Assembly: GCF_019393635.1 (NCBI RefSeq)
Contig: NC_057867.1
Location: forward strand, 4,686,889 to 4,750,888
Direction of reading: 5' to 3'
DNA from: Dromiciops gliroides
Lineage: Eukaryota > Chordata > Mammalia > Microbiotheria > Microbiotheriidae
Length of the DNA: 64,000 nt
Shown: positions 1-9,446 of the stretch, piece by piece
Layout of the letters: each line of letters begins with the position of its first letter
Numbering within the stretch: position 1 is the first letter of the stretch
The notes under the pieces: model-generated
The model's database searches: none
Seen by the model: only the letters and a program-made list of their open reading frames with translations
Told to the model about the DNA's origin: nothing
Made by a program: the position numbers and the translations under genes

Positions 1-2428
1 CTTCCAATGGGGGAGACAACACATGGGCAACTGTGGACATCCATGCTGTATTTGGGGCAGTTGGGATGAGACCTCAAGAGGGAGTGAGCACAGACTGGAG
101 AGACTGAGGCTGCTAGGCCACAATGGCCTCAACTTTGTCCACCTGGACCCTTCCTCTTGAGTCTTTATCACAAGGGAGGGTTCAGTTGGGGAGGAGGAAG
201 TATTTCCAGAAAGCACTAAATATCAAGTGCAGCAATAGAATTGATTATTTCTAAAATGTTGTTAGTTCAGTTTCCCCAATTACTAGGTCTCAGGATGGAG
301 AAATGGATATAGATGTGAATGTAGATGTAGATTCAAGTCCATCGGACAGGTCCCTTCATCTCAATCCCTGAGACCCTGGAAGCTAAATTCACTTTCCCAG
401 TTCAGAAGATTGTAGCATCAAGAACAGAATGGCCCCTTATGGTTCATTGAGGAAATTGAGGCACAGAGAGAAGTTTACTTATGCAAGGTCACAAAGAATA
501 AGTGGGGAAGCTGGGATTTGGCCATTTCACCAATTTCATTCTTTCCTCCAGAGCCATCTGGGTCCAGTAGCAAGAAATATATCAGGATGACTGGAGATGG
601 CCCCGGATATTTAAGGCAATTGGGGTGAAGGGTCACACAGCTAAGTGTCTGAGGTGAGATTTAAACTCAGATTCTCCCAACTTCATGGTCAGTGCTCTAT
701 CCACTGCTCCACCTAGCTGCCCCAGGTGCTCAGTAAATATGTGGTAAAAAAAAAGATGGTTTGTTAGTTTCATGGCACTTGTCCCATTTTAGGTTGGAAA
801 TGGGTCTCCCAAGACTAGATATTCCTTGAAGTGAGGATGGAGATTGGAATCCAGCTCCTTTCCAGACTCCAAGTCCAGGCCTTTTACCTTCACACCAAAG
901 GGGGTGTCTGAACCCCTGCCCCCCACCTCCACCCAAGATCATAACTGTCAAAGACATAACGCACCTAGAAAGAATTTACAGAGTCATCTTGTCCAACACA
1001 AGGTTCATTCATTTTCTGGATGGGGAAACTGAGCCCCAGAGAGTGGAAGGGCCCTGTAGATTAAGTGACAGAAGCAGAATCAGAACCCAAGTTTCCTCTG
1101 ACTCCAAATTAAAGGCACCCTCTGCCATGTCACCCCACCTGCCTCCCAGACACTGGCTCAGCACCAACCCTTCTTCATGCCACCCCCATGCCTGACTAGA
1201 TTACCCACAGCCAACTCCCTGGCAGCATTGTAGGGTGGGGGAAGGTATATATTGAGTCAAGAGAGCTAGTTAGTACTAGGGGTGGGGGTCCTGGACAAGA
1301 AACTACCTCTGGGGTGCAGTTATTTCCTTTGTAAAATGGGGAAGTGAACACAGGGTGTCTCAGAATTCTTAGTGCACATCATCACTGGTCGTTTTGTGGA
1401 GAAGGGGAGCTGGCCCCATGATCTCTGGAGGGGCCAATTCAGCCCTAAAATCTCTGCTCCTCCTCTTAAGCACCACTGACTGACTCCTCAGTCCCTGGGA
1501 AGTCTTGGCTGAGGAAGACCAGCCTCCAGCCAGCCCTTGGCTGAGTTAGGGAGCAGAGGAGCCAGTGGCGAGAATTGGTTCAGAAAAGGTGGTGTCCTGA
1601 GGGTCTCAGAATGTGCATCCCCCCAGGTCCTCATCTTCCCCTAGTCCTGAACTGGGGCCACAGCCTGGGGTGGGCCAGGCTTCCAGGCAAGGGAGGGGCT
1701 CCTGCTAGGTTAATAATGGAATTTCTTTGACACATTTTCATGTGTTGCTATATCCATGGTCAGGTGGTTTTATGTCTTTTTTTTCATTGTTGCAACAAAC
1801 ATTTATTTTATTTTTTCCAGTTACACGTAAGGGTAGTTTTCAACATTCATTTTGGTTTTATGTCTTTTAAGATAAGTTTTATTGCTGCCTCTTGTTTTTA
1901 CTGGCACTGTCGTCACTGGATGGACCATCTACCACCTTGGTAATGAATCCTCTCAGAACAAGGAAAAACACTGCAGCCCAGTCTCCCAGGAGCAATGCCA
2001 GGTTGTATCTTGTGGCCTCCCTTGGCCCCCATTCATTGTCTGTTCTTGGAGATGATGATCAGATTTCTAGTTACTCCCAGTTACTTCCTCTCTCGATCTC
2101 TTCATTCCTTTCCATTGCCAGAGTCATGGAGTCGTCTTTCTCTTCTCATCCCTGCCAGCTGGGCATGCTTCCATCACTTAGGAGCGGAGGTAAAGTCATT
2201 GGAAGTCCTGCACTGGAGTATTAGAGACACATCACACTTGGAGGTCCCCTAAAAGGATGAGAGACTTAAAGCTATTGGAAAGAGGAAGATGTTCAAGGGA
2301 GAGAACCATGAAGAGAAGACCACAGAAGGGCCACATGCCTGCCATTGATGGCTCACTTTGGCATTTGAGAATATCTTCTCAAGGCTCACAACAACCCTGT
2401 GAGGTACTGATGAACTATTTTATACCTA
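1..2428. other. Intergenic region with old repeats, no gene seen
   Basis: No ORF with recognisable protein similarity was found. The stretch holds a minus-strand tRNA-type SINE fragment near 613-723. Around 960-1120 there is an eroded therian repeat of the kind that contains 'GGGGAAACTGAG...CAGAG'. The rest looks like unique non-coding DNA. Short ORFs here show no domain, signal peptide or codon signal. Confidence 0.6.
613..723 (-). repeat. tRNA-derived SINE/MIR fragment
   Basis: Reverse complement of the marsupial SINE signature: it ends in CCACCTAGCTGCCCC at the high-coordinate side and contains GTCACACAGCTA and the TTTAAACTCAGATTCTCC box. It is diverged, so an old copy. Confidence 0.7.
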
Positions 2429-2685
2429 GGGCAGCTGGATGGTGCAGTGGGTAGAGCCTTGGGCCTGGACTCAGGAAAATCTGAGTTCAAATCCAGGCTC
2501 AGACACTAACTCTGTGACCCTGCACAAGTCACTTAATCCTGTTTGCCTCAGTTTCCTCATCTGTAAAACGATCTGGAGAAAGAAATGGCAAACCACTCCA
2601 GCATCTCTGTCAGGAAAACCCTAAATGGGGTCACGAAGAGTTGGACACAACTGAAAAAAAAGACTAAACAACAACTAAAGAAGTC
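2429..2685 (+). repeat. Long marsupial SINE (tRNA head plus GGGGTCACGAAGAG tail)
   Basis: The tRNA-like head (GGGCAGCTGGATGGTGCAG) with internal promoter-like box GTTCAAATCC is followed by a 3' segment 'GGCAAACCACTCCAGCATC...GGGGTCACGAAGAG', ending in an A-rich tail and ACAACAACTA. The same long type recurs at 5,145-5,390 (minus), 13,676-13,905, 32,748-32,992 and 55,928-56,192. Confidence 0.85.
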
Positions 2686-3799
2686 GAGGCTCAGAGAACA
2701 AGGCCTAGTCACAGCTTCTAAGCACCAGGGAAGATTTGAATCCAGATCCTGACTCCCCAGTCCTGTCCTTTCCACTATACCAGGCTGCTTCTAAACACAC
2801 CCCTAAAATAAATAAGCCATAAGTTATGTTCTTCTGTTCTGGAGGGTGAGGAAGGCCCATTCCTGGGCCACTTCAGGCTGAAATCCCAAGCTGGTCCTTT
2901 TAGGTCAGTTTCACTGCTCTCAAGTGACTGCTGTTTTCTCATGCTGGTTAAGTGTCCATTTCTCTGGGTGTGAACTGTCTACAATGGACTAGACACTTCC
3001 AGCTTGTCCTCTTTCCACTGTGTGAGCAGCTAGGGTTGCCTGTACTGGGCCAGAAGATGCCACTGCCTCTCTTTCAGGCCCCTGGGGGCTGCGAATTATC
3101 CTGGGCAGTTTGCCGCAACATGGTGAGTTCTGAAATGAGTCAGTGGATGTAAAGCTGCCAGCACCGTTATCTCCTATAGCTCTTGTCTCTACTTCCTGCT
3201 TTGCCTGCCTGGTCTCTTCCCATAGCTCTGGGATTCGTCCTCTCAAGTTGTTGCTTTATCTGATGCACAGTTTGGGGTTTTCCCCTGTGGGTGCTTTGGA
3301 CTTTGCTGGGGGAGTTCTTTCCGCCTTGGTGAGGCCTCTCCCCAAATGACTTCCAGCTTCATGGCAGTGGTTTGAGGGTGTGAGGAAGCTGCTGCAAATG
3401 AATGGGCCGGCACCAACCTGGACCTGAGAGCCATCAAGATGGCAGCCTTTGCAGCTGGTTTCTCACTCATTCAGACGGGCCTCCCCACCCCCACATGGGG
3501 CCAATTAGGACTGAGCAAGCTGGAAAGCAGCCATGGAGGGGACAGTCTGTACCTCTTGTCCAGAGAACAGAAAGGGAGGGACAAAGGCGGAGATGAGAGG
3601 GAAGAAAGGAAGCAAAGGAGGGGGGATGGGGAGGAGGTGGGCCATAGGCAGATGGAAGGGAGAGAGACAGCTACAGGGGAGACAGAGCAGCTGGAGCAGA
3701 CAGAGGAAAGGGCAGGAGGGAGGTACTGGGCATCGTGCCTCAGTTAATCAAATTAGAATGCTCCAAACAAGACCCACCCAGGAGACTACTTGGCATCCT

Positions 3800-4010
3800 C
3801 AGTTCTCAAACTTTTTGGTCTCAGGACCCCTTTACACTCTTAAAAATTATTGAAGACCTCCCCAAAGAGCTTTTGTCTAAGTGGGTTATATTTACCATTT
3901 TGGAAATCACAATATCTTCATATTATGAAAATAGTTTTGACCTCATGGACCCCCCTGAAATGTTCTCAGGGACCCCCAGGGATCCCCAGACCACACTTGA
4001 AGAACCACAT
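3800..4010. mobile_element. Old hAT-like non-autonomous DNA transposon
   Basis: About 210 bp bounded by imperfect inverted ends: CAGTTCTCAAACTTTTTGG on the left and a right end whose reverse complement starts GTGGTTCTTCAAGTGTGG. The interior 'CAGGACCCCTTTACACTC' and 'CATGGACCCCCCTGAAA' matches a widespread mammalian MER-type element. Family assignment to hAT is inferred from the terminal sequence. It has no coding capacity. Confidence 0.6.
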
Positions 4011-4570
4011 GTAGTGCAGTGGGGGTGAGGTGGGGAGAAGAGCCTGGGGAGATGGGGGGAGCAGGGAGGGAAGCCAAGTGGGCCCAGAGAGAGCTTGGCC
4101 TTAAGAGAATGGGGGATTTAGGATGTCAAGTTTTGATCAGTGGGAAAAAACCCGGGTCCCAGTTCCTGTATGGGCCCTAGATTGGGTGTGTGTGTGTCGT
4201 GGGGGGGGGGGATGTTGACCTGTTGAAAAGCCTGAAGCCCAGGAAGGCTGTGGACCAATTTAATTCAGTAGGCACTTCTGCAGGCTTCCTCCAAACCTGG
4301 CTTTCTTCTTAGCTCAGAGATCTGGTCAAGTTGTTAGAATTCCTCTTGGACTCTCCTACATCTTCCCTTGACAATGGCAGGTATTCATATACCCATTTTT
4401 CAGATGAATAAAGTGAGTCTCAAGAGCATTAAACAACTTGCCCAAAGTCTCACAGTGGTGAGTCAAAGGCAAATCAGGGTCAGACTCCTTGGCTCGAATT
4501 TAGGCTGGAAATCTTGGCTGCCAAGAGAGTGAGGTGGTAGATTGGGGGGGGGGTTTGTCTTTATTTAAAG

Positions 4571-4672
4571 ACCCAGGCCCAAGGGATTCCGGAGGAGCTG
4601 AAATGCCTCCAGCTGATCAACAAGCAGACGGGTCTTAAGCTCATGGGCAGCATCCAATCCTATGTGACCTCG
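4571..4672 (+). pseudogene. Possible stalk exon of the TRAIL-like relic
   Basis: A 102-nt open segment begins after an AG (TTATTTAAAG) and ends at a good donor, TCG|GTAAGTGG. It reads IPEELKCLQLINKQTG and onward, a helical, charged stretch that would suit a TNF-ligand stalk. A second AG six bases in (ACCCAG) could be the true acceptor. The junction phase with the next exon does not fit cleanly, so assignment rests on position and splice signals. A further weaker exon-like segment lies at 3,077-3,121, between CTCTCTTTCAG and ATG|GTGAGT. Confidence 0.35.
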
Positions 4673-5144
4673 GTAAGTGGCCTGGGGGAGGAGCCTTCTT
4701 CCTGACCTGACCCTCTGACTGTCTGCCTGTCATGCAATCCCCCCACCCAACTCAATCAGCCACAGTGGCTCCCTCTTACCTTTAGGGCTCTCTGTCTGGC
4801 CTTCCCAGCTCTTCCCAACCTGGCCCCATCCCTCCTTTGTAGGCTTCTTACGTCTCCAGGCATTCTGTGGGCAGGCCAGACTTGCACACACAGAACAGCT
4901 CATCTCTTATCTCCATGCCTGGAATGCCCTCCCTCCTTCCTTTAACGGTTTAGAATCCCTGGTTTTCTTTAGAACTCAACTCAAGGAGCACTTTCTTCAA
5001 GAGGCCGGTTCTGAGCCCCACAGGTGCTCTTCCTCCTTCCCTCCCTAAACTACCTGGCACTGCCTCAGCCATTAGAATGTAAACTTTGGGAGAGCAAGGG
5101 GGAACTGTTTCATTTTTGTCTGGGTATCCCCAGGTTGTAGAACA

Positions 5145-5390
5145 TTGTTGTTGAATCATTTTCCAGTCATGTCCCACTCTTCCTGACCCCATTTGGGGTT
5201 TTCTCGGCAGAGCCGCTGGAGTGGTTTGCCATTGCCTTCTCCAGTCCATTTGACAGATGAGGAAACTGAGGCAGACAGGGTGAAGTGGCTTGCCCAACTG
5301 GTAAGTGTCCGAGCCTGGATTTGAACTCATGAAGTTGAGTCTTCCTCATTCTAAGCCCAGTGGTGCTCTTTCCACTGCAGCACCTAGCTG
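5145..5390 (-). repeat. Long marsupial SINE
   Basis: Reverse-oriented copy of the long SINE. The tail complement (TCATGTCCCACTCTTCCTGAC) is at the left, GAGGAAACTGAGGCAGACAGG in the middle, and the tRNA-type head complement GCAGCACCTAGCTG at the right end. Confidence 0.85.
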
Positions 5391-5549
5391 CACATGCTTA
5401 AAAAATGATTGACTTTGGACTGCCCAACTCAGGCTTCTCTCATGTCTGCCGTTTTTTTTTTCCAAGTGACTGAAAACATTCTCCACGGGAGTTTACAGAA
5501 AGGTGAGCTGATTCTCTCAGAGATTGCTTAAGAACCAGCCCCCTTAAAG

Positions 5550-5807
5550 AGACAGTAATAATATCAGCTAGCATATACAACTTGGAGGTTTGTAAAACAT
5601 TCTACATATGTTAGCCTCACATTTGAGTCTCACAACAACCCTGGGGAGGTAAGTGATATTTTTGTCCCCATTTCACAGGTGAGGAAACTGAGGCAGACAG
5701 AGGTTAAGTGACTTGCCTAGAGTCACCTAGCTAGGAAGTATCTGAGGCTGGATTTGAACTCATCTCCCTGACTGGATACAGTGATCTATCCACTGTGGCA
5801 CCACCAA
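5550..5807 (-). repeat. MIR-type SINE, near full length
   Basis: Contains TTTCACAGGTGAGGAAACTG, GTTAAGTGACTTGCC, CACCTAGCTA and CTGGATTTGAACTCA in the order expected for a reversed MIR/CORE-SINE, with the tRNA head complement at GATCTATCCACTG. Confidence 0.75.
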
Positions 5808-5894
5808 CTCTGCCCTTCTGAATTCTTTGCTCCAAATGTCTAGGATGGTGATTTTTCACTGGTAGGTGCTTAACAAACATTGACTAGTTTGTGA

Positions 5895-6450
5895 GGCTGA
5901 ATCAGTCAATCAGCAGACATTTATTAAGAACCTACTATGTGCCAAGCACTGTGCTGGAGGCTGAGGCTACAAGGAGAAAGAAATGGAACAATACTCCTCA
6001 CAGGGAACTGACATACTCATTGGAGCTGGGGGTGGAGACAACAACGAGAGAGAGCCAGTACATCACATTCAGAATATCTGCCAAATGTGTACAAGGCAGT
6101 TGAGGAGGGCGAGAGCAATGGGGAGATGCATGTAGAAGGTGGCGTTTGAGCTGTCATAAAGGAAACTCAGAATTCCAGGTAGCCGAGATGAGGAGAAATA
6201 TCCTAAGCATGGGAGACACGTCCCTGCAAATGGAAGGTCAGAGTGGAAACCAGGAGTTGGCCAGGGGGCCTGCACTGAGGAATGCTGGGAAGGGAAGGCT
6301 CCCAAAGACAGCTCAGGGCCAGGTGCCAAAGAGAGCAGTTGATATTGGATCCTAAAGGCAGTAAGGAACCACTGGGGCTTGCCAAGGAGGGAACGACATG
6401 ATTAGACCTGCAGGGAGGAAGGATTGGAGAGGGCAGAGACTGGAGGCAAG
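5895..6450 (+). repeat. Interspersed element with 'CTATGTGCCAAGCACTGTGC' start
   Basis: About 500 bp starting ATTTATTAAGAACCTACTATG and continuing through 'GGAACTGACATACTCATTGG' and 'GAAACTCAGAATTCCAGG'. A second copy of the same architecture lies at 48,695-49,250, so this is a dispersed family. Its class cannot be fixed from two copies. ORFs within it are not meaningful. Confidence 0.5.
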
Positions 6451-6496
6451 GAGGCTACTTTGGGAGTCCAAGGGAGAGGAAGACAGCAAAGGGTAG

Positions 6497-6660
6497 AGAA
6501 TGCTGAACTTGGAGGCAGGGAAAGCTGGATTTGAGTTCTGCTTCAGCTACTCACTAACTCTGTGGCCCTGGGCAAATCACTTGACATCTGAGCATCAGTT
6601 GGAACATCTGTAAAATAATGCTTATAATGTGTGTAGGTAGTCACCTAGTTCACACGGATG
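6497..6660 (+). repeat. MIR-type SINE fragment
   Basis: Forward MIR core: GGATTTGAGTTCTGCTTCAG, ACTCTGTGGCCCTGGGCAA, ATCACTTGACATC, then CATCTGTAAAATAATG. Confidence 0.7.
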
Positions 6661-6802
6661 TTGCAGGACTCAAATTAGGCCACACCAAATGCTAGACAAG
6701 TGTATCAGACATTATGAGTACTAACAAGAAAAGGAAGGAGCTGCCTTCCCCTTGGACTCAAGGTCTCTGGGTCATCTGAGAAGAGGGACCAGGAAGTGTG
6801 CT

Positions 6803-7050
6803 TGCTCTCTCTCCCTCCACCCCCTCCTCCTCCCTCCCATTCCCTCCCTCCCTCCTTCTCTCTCTCCCTCTTCTTCTCTCTCTCCCTCTCCCTCCCTATC
6901 CTTCTCCTTTCCTTCTTTCTCCTTCTTTCCCTCCCTCTCGCTTTCCCTCTCCTTCCCTCTTTCTTTCTCCTTTTCTCTTTTTCTCTCCCTCCCTCTCTCT
7001 CTCCTTCTTTCTCCTTCTCTCTCCGTCCCTCCCTCCTTTTCCACACCTTT
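6803..7050. repeat. Polypyrimidine (CCCT/CTTT) tract
   Basis: About 250 bp almost purely C and T on the plus strand (irregular CTCC, CTTT, CCCT). Open frames of 88-153 codons rich in Ser/Leu/Pro on one strand and Glu/Arg/Lys on the other come from this composition, not from genes. Confidence 0.95.
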
Positions 7051-7052
7051 GT

Positions 7053-7195
7053 CTTTTTTTTTGAGGCAATTGGGGTTAAGTGACTTGCCCAGGGTCACAC
7101 AGCTAGTACATGTTAAGTGTCCGAGGCTGGATTTGAACTCAGGTACTCCTGACTCCGGGGCCGGTGCTCTATCCACTGCGCCACCTAGCTGCCCC
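7053..7195 (-). repeat. Short tRNA-derived SINE with target duplication
   Basis: A young reversed copy: poly-T then GAGGCAATTGGGGTTAAGTG, ending CACCTAGCTGCCCC. The flanks repeat CACACCTTTGTC on both sides, a target-site duplication typical of L1-mobilised SINEs. Confidence 0.92.
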
Positions 7196-7356
7196 CACAC
7201 CTTTGTCTTTTGACTGTTCATATCTCCTTCAACCTGAAGAAGGGGATAGGGTAGGGGAAAGCTGTCCTCTCAGCCTTGGCCTTGGCCTTGAGGTCTGGGG
7301 TGGATCTCAATCAGCCTTTCTCCTCCATCTTTTTGTCATTTGCTTTTTTTCTGCAG

Positions 7357-7473
7357 GTTTGACAAGCACTGCTTCGGGCATGGAGGGGCAGCTACCTATG
7401 ACACACCCATTCTCCATAGGAGATAAGCCCTCCGCCCATGTCACCCTCATCTCCTATGCTGCTGCCAGTATGA
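7357..7473 (+). pseudogene. Exon 4-like piece of the TRAIL-like relic
   Basis: A 117-nt segment between TTTTTTTCTGCAG and ATGA|GTAAGTG. In the open frame it reads FSIGDKPSAHVTLISY, the typical '(K/R)x(A)AH(L/I/V)T' start of a TNF homology domain. TRAIL exon 4 is 106 nt and ends in the same phase, so length and phase agree. The exon is undamaged in this frame. Confidence 0.55.
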
Positions 7474-7734
7474 GTAAGTGCAGGCCCCGTCCTGCCCAGA
7501 GGCCTCTGAACCAGCTTTGCCCCCAGGACCACCCTGGTCCTCAGAAGACACCACAGCACCACACCAGGCCTTTGCTTATGCCTTGCTGAAAGAACGCAGA
7601 ATAGCATCCTAGCCTCAGGACATACCATTGCACTCCCTGGAGGCATGAGAGGCCTCCCTTTCTCTTCCTGACACCTGGGACTCTTCTCCTCTCGGGGAGT
7701 TTCCTGGCCAGTTGGAGATATAAAACAAAACTAA

Positions 7735-7870
7735 CAAATGGGAGAACCTGGGTTCAAATCCCAGCTCCATAACTGTGTGACCTTGAGCAAAACACTTCCC
7801 CCTTCTCTGAGTGTGCCTCAGTTTCCTCCTCCGTAAAAATGAGGGAGTTGAACTAGCTAGCCCCTGAAGT
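7735..7870 (+). repeat. MIR-type SINE fragment
   Basis: AACCTGGGTTCAAATCCCAG, GTGTGACCTTGAGCAA, then GCCTCAGTTTCCTCC: forward MIR core. Confidence 0.75.
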
Positions 7871-9053
7871 CCCTTCCCGTTCTTTATCTGTGTGCCCACA
7901 TGAGGAATGGGGTGGCATGACGAAAGCACTTAGCACAGTGCCTGGTATATCGTAGACACTTAACAAGCATTTACTGAATTAAATGGAAAGAAATGTCTTA
8001 GGGAGCTTGGGCCGCTTTTCGGGAGTCTAACTTGGGAGTGGCTGGAGTCAGGCTCCTGGGTCACTGTTCTGCCTGGAGGCCTTAGGCCCCTCCCTGCAAG
8101 ATGAGGGGCCTGAAGCAGATGGTCCTTGGGTACCCTTCCAGCAGTCCAGGCCTCTACACTTGGCCCAGGAGCAGGGATGGAGAGGAAGAGGCAGGAGACG
8201 GGAGAGCCAAGGATGGCACTTTGGCTTGGCTGGTGCAACGGTTGGGAGGTAGAGGAGACAGAGAAGCAAGTGGGCTGGAGATGCCCTTTTAGATGGGAGG
8301 TGCTTGGGTTGGAGGCCCTGAGGAGACTTCCAAGTTAGGAACCCCTCCCCAGCCCCCCACAGCCAGAACCTCTGGGAAGGGCAGCACCAGGTCAGGGAGA
8401 CTCTGGGAAGCTGGAGTCAGAAAGAAGAGCCTAGGGTTGCTTGTTGTCCCTCACCTCCAGGCAGTTTGGAGGGCTCTCTCATTATCCCATGGCCCAGGAA
8501 CGCCAGCTGAGGGGCCTGATGATGGAGAAGAGAAGCTTTCTGGAATGTGAACATTGAAGGTAGATGGCATGGGGGCCTCTGGAGACCAGCCCTTGGTGGC
8601 CACACCTTTCAGGAGCAGGCTGGGAGACTAGACATGTTGTTTGCATGGAGCCAGGGGTGTGTGTCAGGGCAGGGGACGTGGCAGACAGGGAGCTTTAGGC
8701 AGACTTAGGCAAGGCATGGTATCCTGAAAGGTGTCCACAGGCAGAATGGGTGGCTTCCCCCTCTCTGAAGGTCTTCAGGCAGAGACCGGATGGCCCCCCG
8801 TTGGGTAGGTGCTAGTGGGGATTCCTTTGGTGGCTAGGCTAAAGGAGATGGCTGCCAAGGTCCCTGGCCATGGGAGACAGAGCAGGAGGCTAGGGCTCCA
8901 ATTTTCTTCCAACCTTGTGCTTTTCCACCTTCCGCCCAGCCTGGTTTTCCTTCCCTTCACTCTAGTCTTTGGCTTTTCCAGTCTCTTCCCTATCTAGTAG
9001 GTGCTTAATCACTGCTCATTGAGTTGAATTGTATCTCATCCATCTCCCTCTAG

Positions 9054-9446
9054 GCAACCTCAACCACCTCGGGGAGGTGCCCCAGTCCTGCCGCTACCCC
9101 CTGAACAATTGGGAGTCTCGAGGGCTGCTCTCCCACCTGCGGGACATCACGCTACCCAGCAGAGGCTGAAGGGAGCAAGCCCACAAGCCAGCAGCTGGTA
9201 CAGTGCATCAGCTGGCAGGCGGCCTACCGCCAGCCCATCCTGCTCCTGAAAGGCATGGCCGCCAAGTGCTGGCCTCCGTGCCATCTACCAGGGGGCCTCT
9301 TTGAGCTGAAGGCAAGGGATGAGCTCCTGGTATCTCTCTCTTCCTTGGCTGTGGATGGCACCAATGACACCTCCAGTTACTTCGGGGCCTTCAGGCTGGC
9401 TGTGCAAGGAGCTCCTGCGATTGACTTGTCTGATGGGATTGCCTAA
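9054..9446 (+). pseudogene. Terminal exon of the TRAIL-like relic with stop, deletion and frameshift
   Basis: The acceptor is CATCTCCCTCTAG. Joined in phase 1 to the previous exon, it reads NLNHLGEVPQSC...PLNNWESRGLLSHLRDI and stops at TGA 9,167-9,169. Homology resumes in another frame: QQLVQCISWQAAYRQPILLL, AAKCW, then GLFELKARDELLVSLSSLAV and SYFGAFRL, ending at TAA 9,444-9,446 after an extra tail of about 15 residues. Around 9,280 the bases also encode AIYQG in an alternative frame, a second single-base shift. Strands between the DITL-like and QLVQ segments are missing, so no trimer-forming domain could be made. Confidence 0.72.

Larger units (their letters stand above)
4571..9446 (+). pseudogene. 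Decayed TRAIL-like TNF-superfamily gene (TNFSF10-type)
   Basis: Dispersed exon remnants of a type II membrane cytokine of the TNF superfamily. Intact relatives are trimeric ligands that bind death receptors. A 7,357-7,473 exon carries KPSAHVTLIS, the first beta-strand of a TNF homology domain. A 9,054-9,446 exon carries PLNNWESR, QQLVQCISWQ, QPILLLKG, AAKCW and GLFELKARDELLVS...SYFGAFRL. These are the order and motifs of TRAIL, including the cysteine before W that binds zinc in TRAIL. The phase-1 junction between the two exons matches TRAIL exon 4/5. The gene is broken: an in-frame TGA at 9,167-9,169, loss of the roughly 30-residue block that should hold the FYYIYSQ strand, and a change of frame afterwards. 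The cytoplasmic and transmembrane exon was not found and may be left of the window. It is probably a relic of the TRAIL-like paralogue known from other amniotes, or else a diverged TNFSF10 duplicate. Confidence 0.7.

Noticed and set aside
6752..7221. Open frames of about 150 codons on both strands
   Set aside because: They come from the polypyrimidine tract plus a SINE and have no codon or domain signal.
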